Shown here piece by piece: positions 1-7,573 of a stretch of 23,069 nt of DNA. How positions within the stretch are numbered: the stretch's first letter is position 1; each line of letters opens with the position of its first letter. The notes under the pieces were generated by a model that saw nothing but the letters and a program-made list of their open reading frames with translations, was not told the origin of the DNA and made no database searches. The stretch is from positions 1 through 23,069 of the forward strand of contig CALBGL010000058.1 of the NCBI GenBank assembly GCA_937892735.1, written 5' to 3'. This DNA comes from an uncultured Clostridia bacterium (GTDB taxonomy: Bacteria > Bacillota > Clostridia > Lachnospirales > Bianqueaceae). The position numbers were made by a program, and so were the translations under genes.

Positions 1-18
1 ATCACAGCTTCCTCTTCT

Positions 19-24
19 TGTCAA
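19..24 (-). promoter_or_regulatory. -35 element of a leftward promoter (module 2), -10 off the window
   Basis: On the minus strand this is TTGACA, preceded by GAAAAAAAGAG and further A-tracts that resemble an UP element. With a 17-nt spacer the -10 box would sit at the very left edge or just outside it. The flanking bases repeat those of the module at 101-130, so the two form a tandem pair. The driven gene lies outside the window. Confidence 0.55.
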
Positions 25-100
25 CTCTTTTTTTCATCTTTTTCGATGTTTTTTTAAGTTGACCGCCTCCGCGGGTTCCCCCGTTTCAGACGCGTTGCCT

Positions 101-130
101 AGTATACCACTTCTCCCTACCCTTTGTCAA
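101..130 (-). promoter_or_regulatory. Strong leftward promoter (module 1), TTGACA-18-TATACT
   Basis: The minus strand carries TTGACA (125-130) and TATACT (101-106) separated by 18 nt, preceded by an A-rich block (GAAAAAAAAGAG). The transcript would run left through a GC-rich stretch and over the second promoter module at 19-24. No gene for it lies in the window. Tandem A-tract plus TTGACA promoters of this kind commonly precede rRNA operons; that assignment is inference. Confidence 0.6.
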
Positions 131-157
131 CTCTTTTTTTTCAAAAAAAGCAATTTT

Positions 158-823
158 TTATCCACGGCCTCTTGGCTTCTGCCTGAGTTCTACCACAAGC
201 TGATCCGGTCGGTTGATCCATTCCCGAGTTCCCGCTTCTCGAAGCTGGCCTAATGTGCGATATCCCCATGTGACGCCAATAAAATCCACTCCGGCATTCT
301 GTGCGGTCAGCGCGTCTTCTGGAGAATCTCCCAAATAGACTGTTTCTCCCGAACCCACACCCAGTCTGCTCATGATACGATTCAACCCCGCAGGATCTGG
401 CTTTCGGGGAATCCCCGGCTGTTCTCCCTGCGCCATATCGATTCGATCTCCAAAGTAAATTCGACTGAGCGCGCATACCGCCTGATGAAATTTGTTGGAC
501 AGGATCCCCGTCCTAAGCCCCATGCTATGCAGATTATCCAGCATATTCAAAATGCCGTCATAGGGCCTCGTCCGGTCCTGCATGTGTTTCTGATAATATT
601 CCTGAAAATATTTTAGACATGCCGCCTCTGTAGAAACATCTGTTCCCAGAGGCACCGCGCGATGAATTAACATCGCCACGCCATTGCCCACAAAACGCCT
701 CACTTCTTCTAAAGACCGTTCCGGAAAGCCATATTCCCGCAGCGCCGCATTGGTACTATTCCCCAAATCCTCCAAACTATACAACAAAGTGCCGTCTAAA
801 TCAAAAATCGCGGCTTTCTTCAC
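158..823 (-). CDS. HAD-superfamily phosphatase, phosphoglycolate phosphatase-like
   Basis: A 221-residue haloacid-dehalogenase hydrolase. Motif I is FDLDGTLLYS (nucleophile Asp8, acid Asp10), motif II is the Ser of GILSNKF, motif III is the Lys of RKPDPAGL and motif IV is VYLGDSPEDAL. The helical cap between motifs I and II gives the size and order of Gph/PpaX-type cytosolic phosphatases that hydrolyse phosphoglycolate or similar small phosphoesters; the exact substrate cannot be read from the sequence. I place the start at the GTG at 823 because it is preceded by GGGAGAGGGG at suitable spacing. The in-frame ATG at 841 adds six residues but has no ribosome binding site and sits against the hairpin at 848-878. 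Nothing in its neighbours points to a pathway. Confidence 0.85.
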   Translation of the reverse strand: MKKAAIFDLDGTLLYSLEDLGNSTNAALREYGFPERSLEEVRRFVGNGVAMLIHRAVPLGTDVSTEAACLKYFQEYYQKHMQDRTRPYDGILNMLDNLHSMGLRTGILSNKFHQAVCALSRIYFGDRIDMAQGEQPGIPRKPDPAGLNRIMSRLGVGSGETVYLGDSPEDALTAQNAGVDFIGVTWGYRTLGQLREAGTREWINRPDQLVVELRQKPRGRG

Positions 824-847
824 TCTTTTCCCCTCTCCCATACAGAA

Positions 848-878
848 AGGCCGCCATACTCATATCCGCAGGCGGCCT
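848..878 (-). terminator. Hairpin between the small unknown gene and the HAD gene
   Basis: An 8-bp perfect inverted repeat (AGGCCGCC / GGCGGCCT) with a 15-nt loop, six bases after the stop of the upstream gene. On the minus strand it is followed only by TTCTGT, so the U-tract is weak. It may be a leaky terminator that lets some transcription through into the HAD gene. Confidence 0.5.
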
Positions 879-884
879 CATTCC

Positions 885-1178
885 TTATAGATTATTGTAA
901 AAAGAAACCTTATTATCCTTAGCAAACTTGGTCAGCATCTCTTTATAACGGTCAAACTTCTCTTTCTCTTTCCCCTTATAATACACCAAAGGTTTTTCCT
1001 TGCCGCGTACAGTGATCGAGATCTTTTCTGAAGGTTTACCAAAAAGGCCCTCCTTACATTTATCAAAAGCAATGCTTGTAATCTTATCGTAGGTCAGATT
1101 CAACAGGGCCGGTCGCTTCCCCGTCTCATCGACCACGATAATCTCCGTCTTGTCATACATGATCTTATCATGTTTCAT
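885..1178 (-). CDS. Small protein of unknown function (97 aa)
   Basis: I do not recognise this gene. It encodes a lysine-rich, soluble 97-residue protein with no signal peptide or membrane segment. The first 60 residues look like alternating beta strands (TEIIVVDETG, ISITVRGKEK, PLVYYKGKEK) and end in an amphipathic helix (FDRYKEMLTKFAKDNK), a layout like a bacterial PH-like fold; this is a fold guess only. I chose the ATG at 1178, preceded by AGGGGGG at about seven bases. An upstream in-frame start at 1202 would place the ribosome binding site inside the coding region. It has its own promoter (1238-1267) and a structured 5' leader (1184-1228), so it is probably expressed apart from ilvB. Confidence 0.7.
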   Translation of the reverse strand: MKHDKIMYDKTEIIVVDETGKRPALLNLTYDKITSIAFDKCKEGLFGKPSEKISITVRGKEKPLVYYKGKEKEKFDRYKEMLTKFAKDNKVSFYNNL

Positions 1179-1183
1179 GATGA

Positions 1184-1228
1184 TCCCCCCTATATTGGTC
1201 AACTCAGGGGGAGACTGTATCTCCCCTG
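1184..1228 (-). promoter_or_regulatory. Structured 5' leader that can mask the ribosome binding site
   Basis: Just after the predicted transcription start the RNA can form a hairpin of CAGGGGAGA (1228-1220) and UCUCCCCCUG (1214-1205) with loop UACAG. The same pyrimidine arm (UCCCCCU, 1212-1206) is also complementary to the Shine-Dalgarno stretch AGGGGGGA (1191-1184). The two pairings exclude one another, so the 5' hairpin would keep the ribosome site open and its loss would close it. The pairing is visible in the sequence; any regulatory role is inference. Confidence 0.35.
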
Positions 1229-1237
1229 TATGCGACC

Positions 1238-1267
1238 ATTATATCATAATTCTTTTCTGCTTGTAAA
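1238..1267 (-). promoter_or_regulatory. Promoter of the small unknown gene, TTTACA-18-TATAAT
   Basis: Minus-strand TTTACA (1262-1267) and a perfect TATAAT (1238-1243) are separated by 18 nt in the gap after ilvB. The start of transcription would be near 1231, immediately before the leader hairpin. Confidence 0.6.
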
Positions 1268-1281
1268 GAAGCTGTGCAAAT

Positions 1282-2958
1282 TTAATCCTCTTCCATAATA
1301 ATATCTTCGATGGAACTTCCCGGCGCCACCATCGGGAATACCTTATCATCAATCGGAATATCACAAATCAGCATACTCGGGCCCTTTTCCGCCATGCATT
1401 TTCGAATTGCATCATCCACCTGTTCCGGCTTATTGATATGCACCGTGGGAATCCCAAAAGCCTCTCCCAGCTTATCAAAATCAGGACCTCGATCCAAATC
1501 TGTCTGAGAATACCGATGATGATAAAACAGTGTCTGCCATTGCCGCACCATGCCCAGCGTCTGATTATTCATGACTACTTCAATGATCGGGATGTTGTAA
1601 TATTTCGCCGTAGACAACTCATTTAGATTCATTCGGAAACTTCCATCCCCGGCAATATTAAACACTCGCTTATCCGGTCTTCCCAGCTGTGCACCCATAC
1701 TGGCCCCCAGACCATATCCCATGGTCCCCAGACCGCCAGATGTAATCAGTGTCCTTGGCTCTTTGAACGGATAATACAGCGCCGTCCACATCTGGTGCTG
1801 TCCTACCTCTGTCGCAATAATCGCCTGTTCTCCTGCCAAATCATAGATTCGGCGAATCACATATCCTCCATGAAGGACACCATCATGCGCCACTGAAATC
1901 GGATATCGCTTCTTATTTTCCTGGACAGCCCTGAGCCACCCGCCATTGTCAATCGGAAAATCTTCCAACCGTCGATTCAGTTCCGCAAACACATGCTCCA
2001 CATCTCCAATGATATGCTGTGTCGTCACCACGTTCTTATCCACTTCCGCAGCATCCACATCGATTTGCAGAATCTTGGCATTTTTCGCGAAAGTAGACGC
2101 TTGGCTGATCACACGATCACTAAATCGCGCTCCCGCAACAATCAACAGATCCGAGTGCATGACGCTGATGTTGGAGACCTTTGTTCCGTGCATACCAATC
2201 ATTCCTGTGAAATTCGGGTGATCTCCCGGAAAACCTCCCAGCCCCATCAGACTAGATCCTACCGGAATCTGCAGCTTTTCTGCAAACTTTACCAATTCCT
2301 TACTGGCGTTGGAGATCACCGCGCCGCCACCAATATACAGAAATGGCTGTCGGGCGTTCTTGATCATTTCTACCGCTTGATCCAGTGCCTTCTCCGAGAT
2401 ATAATCCGTCATGGCTTTAATCTCTTCGGGTTCCTGATACTCATATTCAGCGGTATTCACGGTAGCATCCTTGACGATATCCACCAGTACCGGACCCGGC
2501 CGGCCAGATTTCGCAATCTTAAAAGCCCGCCGCATCGTATCTGCAATGTCTTCCGCACGCTTCACGATGAAGTTATGCTTGGTAATCGGCATAGTAATAC
2601 CGGTGATGTCCACCTCTTGGAAACTATCCTTTCCCAATAAATGATTCGGCACATTACCCGTAATTGCCACCATGGGCACGGAATCCATATATGCGGTCGC
2701 AATACCGGTAACCAAATTCGTAGCACCCGGCCCCGAAGTCGCAAGGCATACTCCCACTTTGCCGGTAGCTCTCGCATATCCATCCGCGGCATGCGCAGCT
2801 CCCTGCTCATGACTGGTCAAAATATGCCGGATCGAATCTTTATAATCATACAGTGCGTTATAGATTTCCAGCACCTGACCTCCCGGATACCCGAAAATCG
2901 TATCCACCTTCTGTTCCTTCAAACATTCCAGAACAATCTGTGATCCTCGTAATAACAC
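1282..2958 (-). CDS. ilvB: Acetolactate synthase, large catalytic subunit
   Basis: A 558-residue thiamine-diphosphate enzyme that condenses two pyruvates to 2-acetolactate (valine/leucine) or pyruvate with 2-oxobutanoate to 2-aceto-2-hydroxybutyrate (isoleucine). The N-terminal Pyr domain has the catalytic Glu in TSHEQGAAHAADGYARATG. The middle domain carries AGARFSDRV, the form of the RFDDR motif that marks FAD-dependent anabolic enzymes. The C-terminal PP domain has the GDGSF...NN cofactor motif. Length is normal for the family. The start is a GTG with AGGAGG seven bases upstream; an ATG nearer the ribosome binding site is out of frame. It is the last gene of the operon, far from its regulatory subunit ilvN, which is first. 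No strong terminator follows. Confidence 0.97.
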   Translation of the reverse strand: MLLRGSQIVLECLKEQKVDTIFGYPGGQVLEIYNALYDYKDSIRHILTSHEQGAAHAADGYARATGKVGVCLATSGPGATNLVTGIATAYMDSVPMVAITGNVPNHLLGKDSFQEVDITGITMPITKHNFIVKRAEDIADTMRRAFKIAKSGRPGPVLVDIVKDATVNTAEYEYQEPEEIKAMTDYISEKALDQAVEMIKNARQPFLYIGGGAVISNASKELVKFAEKLQIPVGSSLMGLGGFPGDHPNFTGMIGMHGTKVSNISVMHSDLLIVAGARFSDRVISQASTFAKNAKILQIDVDAAEVDKNVVTTQHIIGDVEHVFAELNRRLEDFPIDNGGWLRAVQENKKRYPISVAHDGVLHGGYVIRRIYDLAGEQAIIATEVGQHQMWTALYYPFKEPRTLITSGGLGTMGYGLGASMGAQLGRPDKRVFNIAGDGSFRMNLNELSTAKYYNIPIIEVVMNNQTLGMVRQWQTLFYHHRYSQTDLDRGPDFDKLGEAFGIPTVHINKPEQVDDAIRKCMAEKGPSMLICDIPIDDKVFPMVAPGSSIEDIIMEED

Positions 2959-3008
2959 GACATCTCCTCCTTATGCCCTCTGGCTGTCGAGACCACAGCA
3001 AAGAAAAT

Positions 3009-4688
3009 TTACGCTTCCTCCGTTCCCGGCACCTTCAGTACCGCGCCTGTACTCGCCGATGTCACCATCGCCGCATACCGGGCGAGATACCCTGTCTGGA
3101 TCTTAGGAGGAAGACTCTTCCAATTTTTCCTACGTTCTTCCAGTTCCTTGTCGGATACCAGCACATTCAAACGATTATTCGGGATATCAATCTCGATCAT
3201 ATCCCCATCCTGAATAAGAGCGATCGGGCCGCCTTCCGCCGCCTCCGGTGAAATATGTCCGATACATGCCCCACGGGTTGCTCCTGAGAAACGTCCATCC
3301 GTCAGAAGCGCAACTGTCTTATCAAGGCCCATCCCTGCGAGAGCTGAAGTCGGCGACAGCATCTCCCGCATACCGGGACCTCCTTTCGGTCCTTCATATG
3401 TGATGACCACTACATCGCCACTATGGATCTTCTTCGCGTAAATTGCCGCGATCACATCTTCTTCACTGGTAAAGACTCTGGCCGGCCCCGTATGTGTCAG
3501 CATCTCCGGCGCCACAGCCGACTTCTTCACAACACTGCCAATCGGCGCGATGTTACCCTTGAGCACCGCGATACCTCCATATGGACTATATGGATTGTCG
3601 ATCGGGCGAATCACAGAAGGATCTCGATTCACCGCGGGCGCAATATTCTCTCCTAAAGTCTTTCCTGTAACGGTCATCTGTTCCGTATGCAGAAGATTTT
3701 TCTTCGACAGCTCCTTCATCACCGCCTGTACACCGCCAGCGGCATACAGATCTTCGATATAGGAATCGCCAGCCGGACTCAGCTTACACAAGTTTGGCGT
3801 ACGGTCGCTCACTTCCTGCGCCATATCCATCGTAATCGTGATGCCTGCTTCATGCGCAATTGCCGGCAGATGCAGCATGCTATTCGTGGAACAGCCCAAA
3901 GCCATATCCAGCGTCAGCGCATTCTCAAAGGCCTCTTTGGTCATGATGTCTCTGGGCTTCAGATCCTTCTTGACCAGCTCCATAACCTGCATGCCAGCCT
4001 GCTTTGCCAGGCGTACCCGCTCCGCATACACAGCCGGAATCGTTCCATTACCCGGCAGACCAATCCCCAACACCTCACACAAGCAGTTCATGGAATTGGC
4101 TGTGAACATACCGGAACAGGAACCACAGCCCGGACATGCATTATTCTCATACTCTAAAAGCTCATCGTCGCTCATTGTACCAGCCTTAGATGCACCGACT
4201 GCCTCAAACATATTGGACAGGCTGACTTTCTTTCCTTTTACACGCCCTGCCAACATGGGACCGCCACTGACAACGATCGCCGGCAGATTCACCCGCAAGG
4301 CTGCCATCAGCATGCCTGGCACAATCTTATCGCAATTCGGAATCAGAACCAGTCCGTCGAATCCATGCGCCGTCGCCATCGACTCGATAGAATCCGCAAT
4401 GAGTTCTCTGGAGGCCAGCGAATAGTGCATGCCCTTGTGTCCCATGACAATCCCGTCACACACACCGATCGAAGGAAACTCCACAGGCGTACCGCCCGCC
4501 ATACGAACTCCCGCCTTCACGGCTTCCGCCAGCTTATTCAGATGATCATGACCCGGAATCACCTCATTATGCGCGTTAACAACTCCAATCAGCGGGCGCG
4601 CCAATTCTTCATCCGTATATCCCAGCGCCTTCCACAAAGAACGATGCGGCGCTTTCTCACACCCCAGTTTGACTCGGTCACTAATCAT
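3009..4688 (-). CDS. ilvD: Dihydroxy-acid dehydratase
   Basis: A 559-residue IlvD/Edd-family dehydratase that converts 2,3-dihydroxyisovalerate and 2,3-dihydroxy-3-methylvalerate to the 2-oxo acids that precede valine and isoleucine. Visible cluster ligands are Cys119 (IPNCDK) and the CPGCGSCSGMFTANSMNCL block (Cys185, Cys188, Cys191). At the position where [2Fe-2S] plant/mycobacterial enzymes have PCN, this protein has PGH (IPGHDHL), as in E. coli IlvD, which carries an oxygen-labile [4Fe-4S] cluster; that points to the same cluster here. The ATG is preceded by AGGAGAGG. It starts 12 bases after the leuB stop and lies 50 bases before ilvB. Confidence 0.97.
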   Translation of the reverse strand: MISDRVKLGCEKAPHRSLWKALGYTDEELARPLIGVVNAHNEVIPGHDHLNKLAEAVKAGVRMAGGTPVEFPSIGVCDGIVMGHKGMHYSLASRELIADSIESMATAHGFDGLVLIPNCDKIVPGMLMAALRVNLPAIVVSGGPMLAGRVKGKKVSLSNMFEAVGASKAGTMSDDELLEYENNACPGCGSCSGMFTANSMNCLCEVLGIGLPGNGTIPAVYAERVRLAKQAGMQVMELVKKDLKPRDIMTKEAFENALTLDMALGCSTNSMLHLPAIAHEAGITITMDMAQEVSDRTPNLCKLSPAGDSYIEDLYAAGGVQAVMKELSKKNLLHTEQMTVTGKTLGENIAPAVNRDPSVIRPIDNPYSPYGGIAVLKGNIAPIGSVVKKSAVAPEMLTHTGPARVFTSEEDVIAAIYAKKIHSGDVVVITYEGPKGGPGMREMLSPTSALAGMGLDKTVALLTDGRFSGATRGACIGHISPEAAEGGPIALIQDGDMIEIDIPNNRLNVLVSDKELEERRKNWKSLPPKIQTGYLARYAAMVTSASTGAVLKVPGTEEA

Positions 4689-4700
4689 GATATCCTCTCC

Positions 4701-5777
4701 TCACTGAATTTTCGCGGCGATCCGATCGCCCATTTCCTTGGTTCCCACGAGCTTGCATCCCTCTTCATAGATGTCTGCTGTGCGGTATCCTTCCTTCAAT
4801 ACTTCGTCTACCGCCTTCTCGATGCATGCCGCCTCCTCTAACCCATTCAAAGAATACGTAAACATCATGGCAGCTGAAAGAATCGTAGCAATTGGATTGG
4901 CCTTATCCTGTCCGGCAATATCCGGCGCGCTTCCATGAATCGGTTCAAACATACCGCGCGTACCTTCTCCCATGCTGGCAGAGGGCAGCATGCCGATGGA
5001 TCCTGTAATCTGACTCGCCTCATCGGACAGAATATCCCCAAAGCAGTTTCCCGTTACGATGACATCAAATTGCTTCGGATTCCGAACCAACTGCATCGCC
5101 GCGTTATCCACATAGAGGTGGTTCAATTCCACATCCGGATACTCCTTGGCTACCTCTTCCACCACCTTACGCCACATCCTGGAAACTTCCAGCACGTTTG
5201 CCTTATCCACATTCGTCACCAGCTTATGACGCTTTCTGGCCGATTCAAAGGCCACACGCGCGATCCGACGCACTTCGTTCTCGTTGTACAGCATGGTATC
5301 CCAAGCAGACTCCACGCCTCCCTCCACTTTCCGTCCACGAGGTCCAAAATAGATCCCGCCCGTCAGCTCCCGGATGATGACAATATCCAGTCCATCCTCT
5401 CCGATAATCTCCTGCTTCAGCGGGCATGCTGCGGATAATGCGGGATAGATCTTAGCAGGCCGAATATTCGCAAACAGTCCCAACCCTTTACGGATTCCTA
5501 AAAGAGCGGCCTCCGGCCGAACATCTCCCTTCAGGCCATCCCACTTGGGTCCTCCTACCGCGCCCAGAAGCACGGCGTCGGATTGCAACGCCGATGTCAT
5601 GGTCTCTTCCGGCAACGGATTTCCCGTCTTGTCATAGGCGATCCCGCCCATCAGCTGATAGTCATATACCATGGTATGTCCAAACTTCTTTGCCGTGGCA
5701 TCCAACACCTTCACGGCTTCTCTTACAATGTCCGGGCCGATGCCATCGCCGGGCAGCACTGTGATCTTATACTCCAT
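4701..5777 (-). CDS. leuB: 3-isopropylmalate dehydrogenase
   Basis: A 358-residue NAD-dependent beta-decarboxylating dehydrogenase, the usual length. Family blocks are intact: PGDGIGP near the N terminus, RELTGGIYFG, NVDKANVLEVSRMWR, and NCFGDILSDEASQITGSIG followed by EPIHGSAPDIAGQDKANP, the last being the NAD-binding region. It oxidises 3-isopropylmalate in leucine synthesis. Because cimA lies in the same operon, it is also expected to oxidise beta-methylmalate to 2-oxobutanoate, as in known citramalate pathways; that double use is inference. It starts 12 bases after leuD. Confidence 0.96.
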   Translation of the reverse strand: MEYKITVLPGDGIGPDIVREAVKVLDATAKKFGHTMVYDYQLMGGIAYDKTGNPLPEETMTSALQSDAVLLGAVGGPKWDGLKGDVRPEAALLGIRKGLGLFANIRPAKIYPALSAACPLKQEIIGEDGLDIVIIRELTGGIYFGPRGRKVEGGVESAWDTMLYNENEVRRIARVAFESARKRHKLVTNVDKANVLEVSRMWRKVVEEVAKEYPDVELNHLYVDNAAMQLVRNPKQFDVIVTGNCFGDILSDEASQITGSIGMLPSASMGEGTRGMFEPIHGSAPDIAGQDKANPIATILSAAMMFTYSLNGLEEAACIEKAVDEVLKEGYRTADIYEEGCKLVGTKEMGDRIAAKIQ

Positions 5778-5789
5778 GTCCTATTCTCC

Positions 5790-6281
5790 TTATGCCTTCA
5801 CACGTGCGGCTACCATCTTCATCAAGCCGCCCGCGTCGATGATATTCTGAATCGATTCCGGAAACGGCTGTGCCTGATACGTCTTTCCCGTTGTCACGTC
5901 GGTAATCATGCCCGTCGCAAAATCCACCTGCACATCGTCTCCCGCCTGAATCTCTTCCGCAGCCTTGGAGCACTCGATGATCGGCAATCCAATATTGATG
6001 CTGTTCCGGTAAAAAATCCTGGCAAAAGAACTTGCGATCACACAGGAAACGCCGGAAGCTTTGATCGCGATCGGCGCATGCTCTCTGGAGGATCCGCATC
6101 CAAAATTCTTATGTGCCACGATGATATCTCCCGCTTTCACGTTCTTCACGAAATCCTTGTCGATATCTTCCATGCAATGAGCCGCCAAGTGCGCAGCCTC
6201 CGATACATTCAGATAGCGCGCAGGAATAATAACATCCGTATCCACATTATCTCCGTACTTAAATACTTTTCCCTGTACCAT
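5790..6281 (-). CDS. leuD: 3-isopropylmalate / methylmalate dehydratase, small subunit
   Basis: A 163-residue swivel-domain subunit of the short LeuD type found with roughly 420-residue LeuC proteins. It carries the hallmark GCGSSREHAP (61-70) and an IPARYLNV segment (about 19-26) in the loop region that shapes substrate choice. With LeuC it forms the aconitase-like enzyme that isomerises 2-isopropylmalate to 3-isopropylmalate and, in the pyruvate route to isoleucine, citramalate to beta-methylmalate. It begins two bases after the leuC stop, so translation is probably coupled. Confidence 0.95.
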   Translation of the reverse strand: MVQGKVFKYGDNVDTDVIIPARYLNVSEAAHLAAHCMEDIDKDFVKNVKAGDIIVAHKNFGCGSSREHAPIAIKASGVSCVIASSFARIFYRNSINIGLPIIECSKAAEEIQAGDDVQVDFATGMITDVTTGKTYQAQPFPESIQNIIDAGGLMKMVAARVKA

Positions 6282-6283
6282 GA

Positions 6284-7558
6284 TTACGCTTCCTCCTTCT
6301 CAAGATCTGCCGGATTCGTAATATATCCGGTGATAGCAGATGCCGCCGCAACTGCCGGACTTGCCAGATATACCTCAGAATCCACATGGCCCATACGACC
6401 TACAAAATTCCGGTTCGTCGTAGACACAGCACGCTCGCCGGCCGCCAGAATACCCATATGGCCGCCCAAACAAGGTCCGCAAGTCGGTGTCGAGAACGCG
6501 GCGCCGGCCTCTACGAAAATTTCTGCCAGTCCCTCCCGGACAGCCTGCAAATAGATCTCCTGCGTACCAGGCAGAACAATACAACGTACCCAGTCTGCGA
6601 TCTTATGTCCTTTAAGGATCTCTGCGGCGGCTCTCAAGTCACTGATCCGACCATTCGTACAGGAACCGATGACCACCTGATCAATCCGAATCTGCTTGAT
6701 CTCATCTACATAATGCGCGTTCTCCGGAAGATGCGGGAATGCCACCACGGGACGCAGCTGGGACAGATCAATCTCGTAGGTTTCCTCATAGTCCGCATCC
6801 GGATCCGCCTCGTAAATATGGTAGGGCTTCGTAGAATGGTCTTTCAAATATTCCATCGTCTTCTCATCCACCGGGAAGATCCCATTCTTTCCGCCGGCTT
6901 CAATCGCCATATTGCAGATGGTAAACCGATCATCCATAGTCAGGTTGGCAACCCCATCCCCAGTAAACTCCATCGACTTATACAGGGCGCCATCCACACC
7001 GATCATGCCGATGATGTGCAGAATCAGATCCTTACCGCTTACGTATTTAGGCATCTTTCCTTTCAGAACAAAACGAATGGCAAAAGGCACTTTGAACCAC
7101 AGCTTCCCGAGCGCCATGCCACAAGCCATATCCGTGGATCCTACTCCTGTAGAAAATGCGCCCAACGCACCATAGGTACAGGTATGCGAATCCGCTCCCA
7201 CCACCACGTCTCCGGCTGTCACAATTCCTTTTTCCGGGAGGAGGCAATGTTCAATCCCCATACGTCCGACTTCAAAATAGTTCACGATTCCATGCTTATG
7301 CGCAAAGTTCCGCACCATCTTGCTGTGTGTCGCACTCTGGATATCCTTATTCGGCGTAAAATGATCGGGTACCATTACAACCTTATTCTGATCGAATACT
7401 CTCTCGATTCCTGCTTTTTCAAACTCTCGAATGGCCACGGGCGTCGTCACATCATTGCCCATCACGATATCCAGATCGCACTCAATGAGCTGTCCCGCCT
7501 CCACGCTTGTAAGACCCGCATGTGCCGCCAGGATCTTTTGCGTCATTGTCATTCCCAT
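6284..7558 (-). CDS. leuC: 3-isopropylmalate / methylmalate dehydratase, large subunit
   Basis: A 424-residue aconitase-family subunit of the short LeuC/HacA-like type. The [4Fe-4S] ligands are Cys300 (VIGSCTNGR), Cys360 and Cys363 (STPTCGPCLGG), and the active-site block GADSHTCTYGALGAFSTGVGS is present. The start is the first ATG of MGMTMTQKILA, with GGAGGAG six bases upstream. Short LeuC proteins of this type include isopropylmalate, citramalate and homoaconitate isomerases; the operon context supports the first two. It follows cimA by 15 bases and precedes leuD by two. Confidence 0.95.
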   Translation of the reverse strand: MGMTMTQKILAAHAGLTSVEAGQLIECDLDIVMGNDVTTPVAIREFEKAGIERVFDQNKVVMVPDHFTPNKDIQSATHSKMVRNFAHKHGIVNYFEVGRMGIEHCLLPEKGIVTAGDVVVGADSHTCTYGALGAFSTGVGSTDMACGMALGKLWFKVPFAIRFVLKGKMPKYVSGKDLILHIIGMIGVDGALYKSMEFTGDGVANLTMDDRFTICNMAIEAGGKNGIFPVDEKTMEYLKDHSTKPYHIYEADPDADYEETYEIDLSQLRPVVAFPHLPENAHYVDEIKQIRIDQVVIGSCTNGRISDLRAAAEILKGHKIADWVRCIVLPGTQEIYLQAVREGLAEIFVEAGAAFSTPTCGPCLGGHMGILAAGERAVSTTNRNFVGRMGHVDSEVYLASPAVAAASAITGYITNPADLEKEEA

Positions 7559-7573
7559 TGCTTTCTCCTCCTC

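Noticed and set aside
5583..6554. 323-residue open frame opposite leuB, leuD and leuC
   Set aside because: It spans three real genes on the other strand with no recognisable domain; a shadow frame.
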